Source: an uncultured Porticoccus sp. (GTDB lineage: Bacteria > Pseudomonadota > Gammaproteobacteria > Pseudomonadales > Porticoccaceae). Taken from it: a DNA stretch of 64,000 nucleotides. Positions 26,313 to 37,532 of this stretch are shown piece after piece. The DNA lies in the NCBI RefSeq assembly GCF_913061305.1, contig NZ_CAJXST010000003.1:62001-126000 (forward strand), in the 5' to 3' direction. Below the pieces are notes generated by a model. The model did not search any database. It was not told where the DNA came from and saw nothing but the letters and a program-made list of their open reading frames with translations. Numbering within the stretch: position 1 is the first letter of the stretch; the number at the start of each line of letters is the position of its first letter. The translations under genes were made by a program, and so were the position numbers.

Positions 26313-26690
26313 GTGAACAAGAAAAGACCTGTAAATCTTGATATCGGAACAATAGCGCTTCCGATAACCTCCTATGTATCTATTTTGCATCGTGTTTCCG
26401 GTGTTGCACTGTTCGGTGCAGTTGCTGTGTTTCTGTGGTTGCTGGATACCAGCTTGTCCTCGGAAGAGGGATTTAATGCTATCAGGGAAACGATGGGCAG
26501 CCCGATTTGTCAGTTGATTGTCTGGGCAGCATTGGCGGGCCTGGCCTACCATGTTGTCGCGGGTGTCCGGCACTTGATTATGGATTTTGGCGTGGGCGAA
26601 ACCCTTGAGGGTGGCCGCCTGGGCGCAAAAATTGTACTGGTTGTTGCTGTTGTTCTAATTCTTCTTGCGGGGGTCTGGGTATGGGTATGA
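26313..26690 (+). CDS. sdhC: Succinate dehydrogenase cytochrome b556 subunit
   Basis: 125 residues if started at GTG 26313, about ten bases after TTAAGG and aligning with the family start (KKRPVNLDIGTI); a GTG at 26304 is too close to the ribosome site. Three membrane helices; SILHRVSG carries the conserved quinone-site Ser/Arg, and the heme-ligand His lies in AYHVVAGVRHLIMD. It anchors complex II in the inner membrane and binds heme b and ubiquinone. First gene of the TCA operon. Confidence 0.94.
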   Translation: MNKKRPVNLDIGTIALPITSYVSILHRVSGVALFGAVAVFLWLLDTSLSSEEGFNAIRETMGSPICQLIVWAALAGLAYHVVAGVRHLIMDFGVGETLEGGRLGAKIVLVVAVVLILLAGVWVWV

Positions 26691-27055
26691 TTACCAATGT
26701 TACGAGCTTCAGTCGCAGTGGCCTCTCAGATTGGTTGCTGCAACGTGTTACCGCCGTGGTTATGGCTGCCTACACGGTATTTATCACAGCCTACCTGCTG
26801 TTTAATTCCGGTCTTGAATACAGCCAGTGGCTCGGGCTGCATAGCCATATCGCCATGAAAATCTTTAATGTCCTGACAGTGCTGTCTATCGCTATCCACG
26901 CCTGGATAGGTTTGTGGGCGGTGTTGACCGATTATGTGACAGAGCGTTTGCTTGGTCCAAAGGCCACACCTCTGCGTATTTTTCTTCAGCTGGGAATGAT
27001 TGCGGTCACCCTGGTTTATGTCATATGGGCTCTTGATATCGTATGGGGAATCTAA
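26687..27055 (+). CDS. sdhD: Succinate dehydrogenase membrane anchor subunit
   Basis: 122 residues from ATG 26687, overlapping the sdhC stop (ATGA); ATG 26681 would add two residues. Three membrane helices with [19 protein letters not shown], and the heme-ligand and quinone-site helix [18 protein letters not shown] (His and Tyr conserved). With SdhC it holds heme b and the quinone pocket of complex II. Confidence 0.93.
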   Translation: MITNVTSFSRSGLSDWLLQRVTAVVMAAYTVFITAYLLFNSGLEYSQWLGLHSHIAMKIFNVLTVLSIAIHAWIGLWAVLTDYVTERLLGPKATPLRIFLQLGMIAVTLVYVIWALDIVWGI

Positions 27056-27059
27056 ATCC

Positions 27060-28832
27060 ATGAGTAGTGTAAGAACCATTTCGTTTGACGGCGTAATCGT
27101 CGGTGGTGGTGGTGCCGGCATGAGAGCGGCGCTCCAATTGGCCCAGTCCGGCTACAAGACAGCGGTGATTTCCAAGGTTTTCCCAACCCGCTCACACACA
27201 GTTTCAGCGCAAGGTGGAATTACCTGTGCGATTGCCAGCGACGATCCGAACGACGATTGGCGCTGGCATATGTATGACACGGTCAAAGGTTCCGACTATA
27301 TCGGTGATCAAGAGGCCATTGAATATATGTGTTCTGTCGGGCCAGAGGCAGTATTTGAGCTGGAGCATATGGGCCTTCCATTTTCTCGTACCGAAGAGGG
27401 GCGTATTTATCAACGCCCGTTCGGCGGACAGTCCAAGAATTTTGGTGAAGGCGGACAGGCGGCGAGAACCTGCGCTGCAGCCGACCGTACGGGCCATGCT
27501 CTGTTGCACACGCTCTACCAAAATAATATCAAAAACAATACGGTGTTCTTTAATGAGTGGTTTGCAGTCGACCTCGTGAAAAATGCCGATAATGCGGTTG
27601 TCGGCGTTATTGCCATCAATATTGAAACGGGCGAAACCGTTTACGTGAAGTCCAAGGCCACGGTGCTCGCCACCGGTGGTGCAGGAAGGATTTATGCGTC
27701 GACCACCAACGCGCACATCAATACGGGTGACGGTGTCGGTATGGCCCTCAGGGCCGGTTTTCCTGTTCAGGATATTGAAATGTGGCAGTTCCATCCCACC
27801 GGGATTGCTGGTGCCGGCACACTGGTGACAGAGGGCTGTCGTGGTGAGGGCGGGTATCTGATCAATAAGGATGGTGAGCGCTTTATGGAGCGCTATGCCC
27901 CCAATGCTAAAGACCTGGCGGGTCGGGACGTGGTTGCCCGGTCCATGGTGCTGGAAATTCTGGAAGGCCGTGGTTGTGGTGAAAAAGGCGATCACGTGCT
28001 GCTCAAGCTGGACCACCTCGGCGAAGAGATTCTTGAAAGTCGTCTGCCCGGTATCTGTGAGTTGTCTCGTACGTTTGCCCACGTGGATCCGGTCAAGGAG
28101 CCTATTCCTGTCGTGCCGACATGCCACTATATGATGGGTGGTATCCCCACTAATGTCTCTGGTCAGGCGTTGACCCTTGATATCGATGGTAACGATCGGG
28201 TTATTGATGGCCTGTACGCCTGCGGTGAGGTGGCCTGTGTGTCTGTTCATGGGGCAAACCGCCTCGGCGGCAACTCGTTGCTGGATCTGGTGGTGTTCGG
28301 TCGTTCATCGGGCCTGTTCATCGAGCAGGCTCTGCGCGAGGGAATTGACCTGAAGGATGCCACTGATGCAGATATTGAAGCGGCTATGTCCGGCATAAAC
28401 CGAATCAATAATTCGACTGAGGGTGAGACTACCGCAGAGTTGCGGGCTGAGCTGCAAAGTATCATGCAAAACTATTTTGGTGTGTTCCGCCGCGGCGATT
28501 ACATGCTGGAGGGTATTGAGAAACTTAAGGCCCTTCGTCCCCGCATAAAGAATGTCCGCCTGGATGACAAGAGCAACGCTTTTAATACAGCCCGTATCGA
28601 GGCGTTGGAACTGCAAAATCTCCTGGAGGTTGCAGAGGCTACTGCCATTACTGCCGAAGTCCGAACAGAAAGCCGTGGCGCTCATGCCCGCGAGGACTTT
28701 ACCGAGCGCGACGATGCAAACTGGTTGTGCCATTCGGTCTACTTTCCCGAGACCAAAGAAGTTGGTAAGCGAGGTGTGAATTTTGCACCCAAAACCATGG
28801 AAGCCTTCGCGCCTAAGGCGCGTACCTACTGA
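27060..28832 (+). CDS. sdhA: Succinate dehydrogenase flavoprotein subunit
   Basis: 590 residues from ATG 27060, five bases after the sdhD stop. FAD-binding [15 protein letters not shown] at about 11-25; His 46 in [11 protein letters not shown] is the expected covalent FAD attachment site; the substrate loop [21 protein letters not shown] and active-site Arg region [19 protein letters not shown] are present. It oxidises succinate to fumarate and feeds SdhB. Confidence 0.98.
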   Translation: MSSVRTISFDGVIVGGGGAGMRAALQLAQSGYKTAVISKVFPTRSHTVSAQGGITCAIASDDPNDDWRWHMYDTVKGSDYIGDQEAIEYMCSVGPEAVFELEHMGLPFSRTEEGRIYQRPFGGQSKNFGEGGQAARTCAAADRTGHALLHTLYQNNIKNNTVFFNEWFAVDLVKNADNAVVGVIAINIETGETVYVKSKATVLATGGAGRIYASTTNAHINTGDGVGMALRAGFPVQDIEMWQFHPTGIAGAGTLVTEGCRGEGGYLINKDGERFMERYAPNAKDLAGRDVVARSMVLEILEGRGCGEKGDHVLLKLDHLGEEILESRLPGICELSRTFAHVDPVKEPIPVVPTCHYMMGGIPTNVSGQALTLDIDGNDRVIDGLYACGEVACVSVHGANRLGGNSLLDLVVFGRSSGLFIEQALREGIDLKDATDADIEAAMSGINRINNSTEGETTAELRAELQSIMQNYFGVFRRGDYMLEGIEKLKALRPRIKNVRLDDKSNAFNTARIEALELQNLLEVAEATAITAEVRTESRGAHAREDFTERDDANWLCHSVYFPETKEVGKRGVNFAPKTMEAFAPKARTY

Positions 28833-28846
28833 TAAGGGTTTGAACC

Positions 28847-29551
28847 ATGTTGAAAGTTAGTATTTATCGCTACAATCCTGAGACGGACGAAGCTCCATAC
28901 ATGCAGGACTATGAAGTGGATACTGCCGGCAAGGACGTGATGGTGCTAGATGTTTTAGAGCAGCTCAAAGCGCAGGATTCAACGTTGTCTTACCGCCGTT
29001 CCTGCCGTGAGGGTGTCTGCGGTTCAGATGGTGTGAATATCAATGGCAAGAATGGTTTGGCTTGTATTACGCCGCTCTCGGCAGCAGTGAAAAATAACAA
29101 GCTGGTGCTTCGCCCGCTACCTGGCCTGCCGGTTATTCGGGATCTGGTAATCGATATGGGCCAGTTCTATGCCCAGTATGAAAAGATTCAGCCATATCTG
29201 GTAAACAATCAACCGGCACCCGCAATTGAACGCCTGCAGTCTCCGGAAGATCGAGCCAAACTGGACGGTCTCTATGAATGTATCCTGTGTGCATGCTGTT
29301 CTACCAGTTGTCCCTCTTTCTGGTGGAATCCGGACAAGTTTATCGGGCCTGCGGGTCTGCTTCAGGCCTATCGTTTTCTGGTGGATAGCCGTGACACGGA
29401 TACTGAGCAACGGCTTGCCAATCTCGAGGATCCGTTTAGTGTTTTTCGTTGTCATGGAATTCAAAATTGTGTGGCGGTTTGTCCCAAGGGGCTCAACCCC
29501 ACCAAAGCGATTGGTCATATCAGAAATATGCTACTGAGAAGTGCTACTTAA
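28847..29551 (+). CDS. sdhB: Succinate dehydrogenase iron-sulfur subunit
   Basis: 234 residues. Cysteine clusters for the three Fe-S centres: SCREGVCGSDG plus GLAC (2Fe-2S), CILCACCSTSCP (4Fe-4S) and CHGIQNCVAVCPKGLNP (3Fe-4S with shared ligands). It passes electrons from FAD to quinone. An 86-bp gap with a hairpin separates it from sucA. Confidence 0.98.
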   Translation: MLKVSIYRYNPETDEAPYMQDYEVDTAGKDVMVLDVLEQLKAQDSTLSYRRSCREGVCGSDGVNINGKNGLACITPLSAAVKNNKLVLRPLPGLPVIRDLVIDMGQFYAQYEKIQPYLVNNQPAPAIERLQSPEDRAKLDGLYECILCACCSTSCPSFWWNPDKFIGPAGLLQAYRFLVDSRDTDTEQRLANLEDPFSVFRCHGIQNCVAVCPKGLNPTKAIGHIRNMLLRSAT

Positions 29552-29572
29552 AGTACATTACAGTACAATCTG

Positions 29573-29600
29573 CCAAGGCTTCCTTTGCCGGGAGTCTTGG
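29573..29600 (+). other. Hairpin between sdhB and sucA
   Basis: CCAAGGCTTCC and GGGAGTCTTGG pair imperfectly around TTTGCC, followed by TGATTTTG. A weak terminator or RNA-processing site could set different levels of the sdh and suc halves of the operon. Confidence 0.4.
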
Positions 29601-29637
29601 TGATTTTGTTATCTGACTGACTACAGGAAATATTTCG

Positions 29638-32469
29638 ATGCCTGAAAGCATCATGCAGCAATTTTTGCGCACTTCTCATCTTTCCGGTGGGAATGCTGCA
29701 TATATCGAAGGTTTGTACGAAACCTATTTACACGACCCCAATGCAGTGCCTGACGAGTGGCGCTCCTTCTTTAGTTCGCTTCCCGGTGTTAACGGCCATA
29801 ATGGGATTGACGTATCCCATGCGACTATACAGGAGCACTTTGAGTTGCTCGGTCGTCGCAGGGCAAGACCTGTACCCGCACCCGGTTCCGGTGGCGTCAA
29901 TATCGAACATGAACGGAAGCAGGTTAAAGTACTCCATCTCATCAGTTCCTACCGCAACCGCGGCCATCAGAAAGCAAGCCTTGACCCCTTGGGTATCATG
30001 AAACGGGAGATAGTCCCAGATCTGCAGCTTTCTTATCACGGCCTGACGGAAGCCGATCTTGATACCACTTTTCAATGTGGCACATTGTTTATTGGTAAAC
30101 AAGAAGCCACGCTGAAGGAAATCATCTCTGCTTTGGAGGAGACCTACTGTCGTCACGTCGGTGTGGAGCTGATGCACATCACTGATCTGGCTGAAAAGCA
30201 GTGGTTTCAACAGCGCCTTGAGAGTGTGCGCTCGAAGCCCACTTATGATGCTGAAACGCGTAAGCACGTGTTGCAACGACTGACGGCAGCTGAAGGGCTG
30301 GAGCGGCACTTGGATTCCAAGTATCCCGGTACCAAACGATTTGGTCTGGAGGGTGCCGAATCACTGATCCCGATGCTCGACGGCCTGATCGAACGAGTCG
30401 GGGAATACGGCGCCAAAGAAATTGTGTTGGCCATGGCCCACCGCGGACGACTCAATGTTCTTGTGAATGTGTTGGGCAAAAGTCCAGCTGATCTGTTCGC
30501 TGAATTTGAGGGTAAAAGGCATGTCGATACCTCGGGGGACGTGAAATACCACCAGGGGTTTTCTTCAAATGTCATGACCCCGGGTGGCGAAGTGCATTTG
30601 GCTCTGGCTTTCAACCCCTCTCACCTGGAGATTGCATCCCCGGTAGTCGTGGGCTCGGCCAGAGCGCGCCAGGACCGCAGAGAAGATCCAGAGGGTGATC
30701 AGGTCGTTCCCGTTATTGTCCACGGCGATGCGTCTTTTGCCGGACAGGGTGTGGTGATGGAAACGTTCCAGATGTCTCAGACCCGCGCTTACAAAACGGG
30801 TGGAAGCATTCATCTCGTGATCAATAATCAGGTGGGTTTTACCACCAGTCGCAAGGAAGACGCTCGCTCCACAGAATACTGTACTGATGTGGCAAAAATG
30901 GTTCAGGCCCCGATCATTCATGTTAATGCAGATGATCCAGATGCGGTGATGTTTGCTACCTCTCTGGCTGCAGATTATCGCTATCAGTTCAAGCGGGATA
31001 TTGTCATTGATCTGTTCTGCTACCGTCGCAGAGGCCATAACGAAACGGATGAGCCTTCTTCTACCCAGCCTCTGATGTACAAGATTATCAAGCAACATAA
31101 AACCACCAGAGCGCTTTATGCCGACAGGCTGGCAAGTGAAGGGGTGCTTGATGAGTCTGCAGCGGACAGCCTGCTTGCCGATTATCGGAACATCCTCGAC
31201 AAGGGCCATAATGTCGTGAACAAGCTGGTCTCAGAGCCAGATGATGCGCTGTTTGTCGACTGGTCTCCCTACTTGGGGCACGAGTGGGTGACGCCAGCAG
31301 ATACGTCCTTTCCGCTGACCAAGCTGAAAGATCTGGCAACCAGAATGTGCCGGGTTCCGGAAGGTATTGTGTTGCAGCGTCAGGTGGAAAAAATTTATGA
31401 CGACCGGCTGAAGATGGCGGCTGGGGCTCTGGAACTGAACTGGGGCATGGCAGAACTTCTGGCCTATGCAACGTTATTAGAGCAGGGTTATCCCATTCGG
31501 ATGACCGGTCAGGATATTGGTCGCGGTACTTTCTCTCATCGCCATGCAGTGCTCTATAACCAGAAAGATGCTGAAACCTACACGCCGCTCAAGCATCTTT
31601 CAGAAAATCAGCCCGTGTTCGATATTTACGATTCCTTCCTGTCAGAAGAGGCCGTTCTGGCATTTGAGTACGGCTACTCGACAACTGCACCCTCCGGTCT
31701 GGTGATATGGGAAGCACAGTTCGGAGATTTTGCGAACGGCGCTCAGGTTGTCATTGACCAATTTATTACCAGCGGTGAACACAAGTGGGGGCGTTTATGT
31801 GGCCTGACCATGTTGTTGCCGCACGGTTATGAAGGACAGGGCCCGGAACATTCATCGGCCAGACTCGAGCGTTTTCTGCAGCTCTGTGCCGAGCACAATA
31901 TTCAGGTCTGTATCCCGACAACCCCTGCTCAGGTCTACCATATGCTTCGTCGCCAGGCGATCAGGCCAATGCGCCGACCCCTGGTCGTCATGAGCCCTAA
32001 ATGGATCCTGCGTCACAAGCTTGCCACTTCCTCGCTGGAAGATCTTGCCGATGGCCATTTTATGCCAGTGATTCCCGAGCGAGAGGTGGCTCCGGATAAG
32101 GCGCGCCGCTTGATATTGTGCTCGGGTAAAGTCTATTACCATATGCTGGAGGAGCGGATGGAGCGCAAAATTGACGATATTGCCATGGTGCGTATTGAGC
32201 AGCTATACCCGTTTCCCGATGAAGACTTGCTGAATGTGCTCAGTGAGTATACCTGTTTAGAGGAGGTGGTGTGGTGCCAGGAAGAGCCCATAAACCAGGG
32301 GGCCTGGTACAGCAGTCAACATCACATGCGCAGTGTGCTCGATCAGTATAATGCGGGTTTAACCCTTCGTTATGTCGGTCGACCTGCCTCGGCAGCGCCG
32401 GCTGCGGGTTACATGTCGGCACACCTTGAGGAACAGGCAAGATTTGTTAATGAAGCGCTGAGCTTTTAG
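29638..32469 (+). CDS. sucA: 2-oxoglutarate dehydrogenase E1 component
   Basis: 943 residues, normal for the family. N-terminal segment FLRTSHLSGGNAAYIEGLYETYL binds the E2 core; thiamine-diphosphate residues include MAHRGRLNVLVNVLGK, HGDASFAGQGVVMET and the GDG-like VNADDPDAVMFA region; the transketolase-like C-terminal half contains MTGQDIGRGTFSHRHAVL. It decarboxylates 2-oxoglutarate and succinylates the SucB lipoyl group. Confidence 0.98.
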   Translation: MPESIMQQFLRTSHLSGGNAAYIEGLYETYLHDPNAVPDEWRSFFSSLPGVNGHNGIDVSHATIQEHFELLGRRRARPVPAPGSGGVNIEHERKQVKVLHLISSYRNRGHQKASLDPLGIMKREIVPDLQLSYHGLTEADLDTTFQCGTLFIGKQEATLKEIISALEETYCRHVGVELMHITDLAEKQWFQQRLESVRSKPTYDAETRKHVLQRLTAAEGLERHLDSKYPGTKRFGLEGAESLIPMLDGLIERVGEYGAKEIVLAMAHRGRLNVLVNVLGKSPADLFAEFEGKRHVDTSGDVKYHQGFSSNVMTPGGEVHLALAFNPSHLEIASPVVVGSARARQDRREDPEGDQVVPVIVHGDASFAGQGVVMETFQMSQTRAYKTGGSIHLVINNQVGFTTSRKEDARSTEYCTDVAKMVQAPIIHVNADDPDAVMFATSLAADYRYQFKRDIVIDLFCYRRRGHNETDEPSSTQPLMYKIIKQHKTTRALYADRLASEGVLDESAADSLLADYRNILDKGHNVVNKLVSEPDDALFVDWSPYLGHEWVTPADTSFPLTKLKDLATRMCRVPEGIVLQRQVEKIYDDRLKMAAGALELNWGMAELLAYATLLEQGYPIRMTGQDIGRGTFSHRHAVLYNQKDAETYTPLKHLSENQPVFDIYDSFLSEEAVLAFEYGYSTTAPSGLVIWEAQFGDFANGAQVVIDQFITSGEHKWGRLCGLTMLLPHGYEGQGPEHSSARLERFLQLCAEHNIQVCIPTTPAQVYHMLRRQAIRPMRRPLVVMSPKWILRHKLATSSLEDLADGHFMPVIPEREVAPDKARRLILCSGKVYYHMLEERMERKIDDIAMVRIEQLYPFPDEDLLNVLSEYTCLEEVVWCQEEPINQGAWYSSQHHMRSVLDQYNAGLTLRYVGRPASAAPAAGYMSAHLEEQARFVNEALSF

Positions 32470-32507
32470 CCGCCAAAAACCATCCTTGACCAAGGAAATG
32501 ATAAAAA

Positions 32508-33725
32508 ATGAGCATTGAAATTAAGGCACCTACTTTCCCTGAATCCGTTCAGGAGGGAAATATTGCTACCTGGCATAAAAAGCCTGGGGATTCCGTTACT
32601 CGTGACGAGTTACTGGTGGATATCGAGACGGACAAAGTGGTTCTCGAAGTGGTTGCTCCCGCAGACGGAACACTGGAAGAAGTCTTGAAGGGCGAGGGGG
32701 ATATTGTTCAGAGCAACGAGATCATTGCCCGCGTTGTTGCCGGGAGCAGTGCTGCGAAGCCGGCAGTGGAAAAAAATCCTGAGCCGGAAGTAAAATCTGA
32801 TGATAGCGGTAAAGATTCGAGCGACGAAAAAATTGCCAGCCCTGCAGCCAGGAAGCTAGCTGAAGAAAAAGGTGTGAACCTGCAAAATGTCAGCGGAACC
32901 GGCAAAGATGGCAGAATAACCAAAGAGGATATTGTCGCCATTCAACCGGCTTCTCCTGAGCAGCCAGCGGCTGCCAGTGCGCCAGCGCCAGCTGCCAGCC
33001 TGCCGCCTCTTGCGGAGGGAGACCGAGTCGAAAAACGTGTCCCGATGACACGTATGCGTTCACGTATTGCTGATCGCCTGGTTCAGGTGACCCAAACGAC
33101 CGCAATGCTGACCACCTTCAATGAAGTGGATATGCACCGAATCATGAATTTGCGCACAGAATTCAAGGATTCATTCTCCAAGATTCACAATGGTACCCGG
33201 CTTGGATTTATGGGCTTCTTTGTCCGTGCCGCCACTGAAGCACTGAAACGCTTCCCTGCCGTGAATGCCTCTATTGATGGCCCGGATGTTGTTTATCACG
33301 GCTATCAGGATGTAGGTGTGGCAGTTTCAACCGATAAGGGTCTGGTTGTGCCAGTGTTGCGTAACGCCGATACAATGAGTATCGCTGATGTTGAGAGCAC
33401 GATTGCTGAATTTGGTGCGAAGGCTCGCGATGGCAAACTGTCGATTGAAGAAATGACGGGTGGTACGTTCACGATTACAAACGGAGGCGTGTTTGGATCG
33501 TTGTTGTCAACTCCGATCCTGAATCCCCCGCAAACGGCAATATTGGGTATGCACAAAATTCAGGAGCGCCCGGTGGCCGAAAACGGTCAAGTGGTCATTC
33601 GCCCGATGATGTATCTTGCATTGTCTTACGATCACCGCTTGGTCGATGGCAAGGAGGCGGTGCAGTTTCTTGTGGCAATAAAGGAAATGATCGAAAATCC
33701 AGCTAAGATTTTACTTGAGATATAA
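32508..33725 (+). CDS. sucB: 2-oxoglutarate dehydrogenase E2 (dihydrolipoyl succinyltransferase)
   Basis: 405 residues from ATG 32508 (AAGGAAA upstream). One lipoyl domain (1-76, Lys 43 in ETDKVVLEV), a linker, an E3/E1-binding domain (about 109-145, [15 protein letters not shown]), an Ala/Pro-rich linker, and the catalytic domain with the active-site motif [13 protein letters not shown]. It forms the 24-meric core that moves succinyl to CoA. Confidence 0.98.
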   Translation: MSIEIKAPTFPESVQEGNIATWHKKPGDSVTRDELLVDIETDKVVLEVVAPADGTLEEVLKGEGDIVQSNEIIARVVAGSSAAKPAVEKNPEPEVKSDDSGKDSSDEKIASPAARKLAEEKGVNLQNVSGTGKDGRITKEDIVAIQPASPEQPAAASAPAPAASLPPLAEGDRVEKRVPMTRMRSRIADRLVQVTQTTAMLTTFNEVDMHRIMNLRTEFKDSFSKIHNGTRLGFMGFFVRAATEALKRFPAVNASIDGPDVVYHGYQDVGVAVSTDKGLVVPVLRNADTMSIADVESTIAEFGAKARDGKLSIEEMTGGTFTITNGGVFGSLLSTPILNPPQTAILGMHKIQERPVAENGQVVIRPMMYLALSYDHRLVDGKEAVQFLVAIKEMIENPAKILLEI

Positions 33726-33736
33726 TTCCTAGTTAA

Positions 33737-35200
<1,464 letters not shown>

Positions 35201-35282
35201 TTTTTGTCTTATAACTCCGCAGTTCTCAACGACCTGCGGAGTTTTCTTATTTATTATCCTTAACCGACAAACGGGAATGACA

Positions 35283-36452
35283 ATGAACCTTCACGAATAT
35301 CAGGCAAAGCAGCTGTTTGCTGAGTATGGTCTGCCAGTATCCGAGGGCATCGCAGCAGAAACGGTCAAGGAAGCCGTTGCCGCTGCTGATGTGATTGGCG
35401 GTGACCGCTGGGTGGTAAAAGCCCAGGTACATGCTGGTGGCAGGGGTAAAGCGGGGGGTGTCAAACTGGTGACATCCAGAGCAGAAATTGAAGCCTTTGC
35501 CCGGGAGTGGCTGGGTAATCGTCTGGTGACGTACCAGACAGACAGTAGTGGACAACCTGTAAGCCGGGTTCTCGTTGAGTCTGTCACAAACATTGCCCAG
35601 GAGTTATACCTTGGTGCCGTCATCGACCGATCAACCCGTCGCGTGGTTTTTATGGCCTCGACAGAAGGCGGCGTTGAAATCGAGAAGGTTGCGGAAGAAA
35701 CCCCAGAGAAAATTCTCAAGGCGATAATTGATCCGCTCACAGGCGCACAGCCCTACCAGGCTCGCGAGTTGGGCTTCAAGCTGGGCCTCAACGCTGAGCA
35801 GATTAAACAGTTCACCAAGTTATTTCTTGGCCTGTCAAAATTGTTCCATGATTACGATCTTGCATTGCTGGAGATTAATCCGCTGGTCATCACTGACGAA
35901 GGCAGTCTGCATTGTCTCGACGGCAAGATTAATATCGACAGCAATGCCATGTATCGTCAGAAAAAACTGCAGGGTATGCACGATCCCTCTCAGGAAGATG
36001 CCCGCGAGGCCCACGCCGCCAGATGGGATCTCAACTATGTGGCCCTGGACGGAAATATCGGCTGTATGGTGAATGGTGCCGGTCTCGCCATGGGGACGAT
36101 GGATATTGTCAAATTGCACGGAGGTCAACCGGCTAACTTTCTTGATGTAGGTGGTGGTGCGACCAAAGAACGCGTGGTTGAGGCCTTTAAAATTATCCTC
36201 TCTGACGACAAGGTCGAAGCGGTTTTGATCAATATATTCGGTGGCATTGTTCGCTGTGATCTGATTGCGGAGGGCGTTATCGGTGCCGTTGAAGAAGTGG
36301 GCGTGAAGGTTCCTGTAGTGGTGCGCTTGGAAGGCAATAATGCCGAGCTTGGCTCCAAGCTTCTTGCTGACAGCGGATTGAATATTATTGCGGCCACCAG
36401 CCTTACTGATGCGGCGGAGCAAGTGGTAAAAGCAGCGGAGGGTAACCAGTAA
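35283..36452 (+). CDS. sucC: Succinyl-CoA synthetase beta subunit
   Basis: 389 residues from ATG 35283 ([12 protein letters not shown]), matching the family start. ATP-grasp fold with [18 protein letters not shown] and [12 protein letters not shown], and the C-terminal CoA-ligase domain with [15 protein letters not shown]. It gives nucleotide binding in succinyl-CoA to succinate conversion with ATP/GTP formation. It overlaps sucD by one base. Confidence 0.97.
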   Translation: MNLHEYQAKQLFAEYGLPVSEGIAAETVKEAVAAADVIGGDRWVVKAQVHAGGRGKAGGVKLVTSRAEIEAFAREWLGNRLVTYQTDSSGQPVSRVLVESVTNIAQELYLGAVIDRSTRRVVFMASTEGGVEIEKVAEETPEKILKAIIDPLTGAQPYQARELGFKLGLNAEQIKQFTKLFLGLSKLFHDYDLALLEINPLVITDEGSLHCLDGKINIDSNAMYRQKKLQGMHDPSQEDAREAHAARWDLNYVALDGNIGCMVNGAGLAMGTMDIVKLHGGQPANFLDVGGGATKERVVEAFKIILSDDKVEAVLINIFGGIVRCDLIAEGVIGAVEEVGVKVPVVVRLEGNNAELGSKLLADSGLNIIAATSLTDAAEQVVKAAEGNQ

Positions 36453-37324
36453 TGGCAATTTTGATCAATAAATCGACCAGGGTGATCTGTCAGGGTATTA
36501 CCGGTGGTCAGGGAACCTTTCACTCCGAGCAGGCGATTGCCTACGGCACCAATATGGTGGGTGGCGTTACACCGGGTAAAGGTGGCTCAACCCACCTCGG
36601 TTTGCCAGTGTTTAACACAGTGGCTGACGCCGTTGCCCAGACGGCTGCCGAGGCATCAGTTATCTATGTACCGGCACCTTTTTGCAAGGATTCCATTCTT
36701 GAGGCTGCCAATGCGGGAATCAAATTGATTGTCTGTATTACAGAAGGTATTCCCACGCTGGATATGCTCGATTGCAAAGTTAAGTGTGATGAATTGGGTG
36801 TGCGATTGATCGGGCCAAACTGCCCCGGTGTGATCACGCCAGGTGAATCCAAAATTGGCATCATGCCCGGTCACATTCATCTGCCGGGTAGGGTGGGGAT
36901 TGTATCCCGCTCTGGCACCCTGACCTATGAAGCGGTCAAGCAGACGACAGACTCCGGATTTGGTCAGTCCACCTGTGTGGGTATCGGTGGAGATCCGATA
37001 CCGGGTTCCAACTTTATAGACATTCTGGCTCTGTTTGAAAAAGACCCGGCCACTGAAGCGATTGTCATGATTGGCGAGATTGGTGGTACTGCTGAAGAAG
37101 AAGCTGCCCTGTACATCAAACATAACGTTACCAAACCGGTTGTATCCTACATTGCTGGTGTGACCGCCCCGGCTGGGAAACGAATGGGCCACGCGGGCGC
37201 TATTATTGCGGGTGGCAAGGGTACGGCGGATGAAAAGTTTGCTGCTCTGGAAGATGCGGGCGTCAAAACAGTGCGCAGTTTGGCGGAGATCGGTAATGGC
37301 CTGAAGGACGTCACAGGCTGGTAG
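36452..37324 (+). CDS. sucD: Succinyl-CoA synthetase alpha subunit
   Basis: 290 residues; ATG shares a base with the sucC stop (TAATG). The CoA site includes [19 protein letters not shown]; the phosphorylated active-site His lies in [16 protein letters not shown] near residue 247. It completes the synthetase heterodimer. Last gene of the TCA operon, followed by a terminator. Confidence 0.97.
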   Translation: MAILINKSTRVICQGITGGQGTFHSEQAIAYGTNMVGGVTPGKGGSTHLGLPVFNTVADAVAQTAAEASVIYVPAPFCKDSILEAANAGIKLIVCITEGIPTLDMLDCKVKCDELGVRLIGPNCPGVITPGESKIGIMPGHIHLPGRVGIVSRSGTLTYEAVKQTTDSGFGQSTCVGIGGDPIPGSNFIDILALFEKDPATEAIVMIGEIGGTAEEEAALYIKHNVTKPVVSYIAGVTAPAGKRMGHAGAIIAGGKGTADEKFAALEDAGVKTVRSLAEIGNGLKDVTGW

Positions 37325-37345
37325 TATTGGTTTGCTTGGTTATTC

Positions 37346-37376
37346 AAAAAGGCGGTCTGGATGGGCCGCCTTTTTT
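37346..37376 (+). terminator. Terminator of the TCA operon
   Basis: GGCGG / CCGCC stem (extended by A-T pairs) with a T-tract, about 26 bp after the sucD stop. Confidence 0.85.
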
Positions 37377-37455
37377 GTTGGCCCCATCAAACCCTGTCAT
37401 ATTGGTTTTCCCGGGAATAAACGTTGATGTATGCCCGAAATTTGAGCGTTGTGTG

Positions 37456-37483
37456 CTTGATTTTTCATTTAGTGCCCCCATTT
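37456..37483 (+). promoter_or_regulatory. Sigma-32 (heat-shock) promoter of htpG
   Basis: CTTGATT (37456-37462), 13-bp spacer and CCCCATTT (37476-37483) match the sigma-32 consensus (CTTGAAA, 13-15 bp, CCCCATNT). It lies 50-77 bp upstream of the htpG start, the expected place for an Hsp90 gene. Confidence 0.8.
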
Positions 37484-37532
37484 CTGCACCAGCCAAAAAA
37501 CATTTCGCTTTTAACTTTGTAACAAGGAGACA

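Noticed and set aside
27204-28250. 348-residue antisense frame across sdhA
   Set aside because: It is fully inside a conserved, certain gene and has no recognisable motif or ribosome site.
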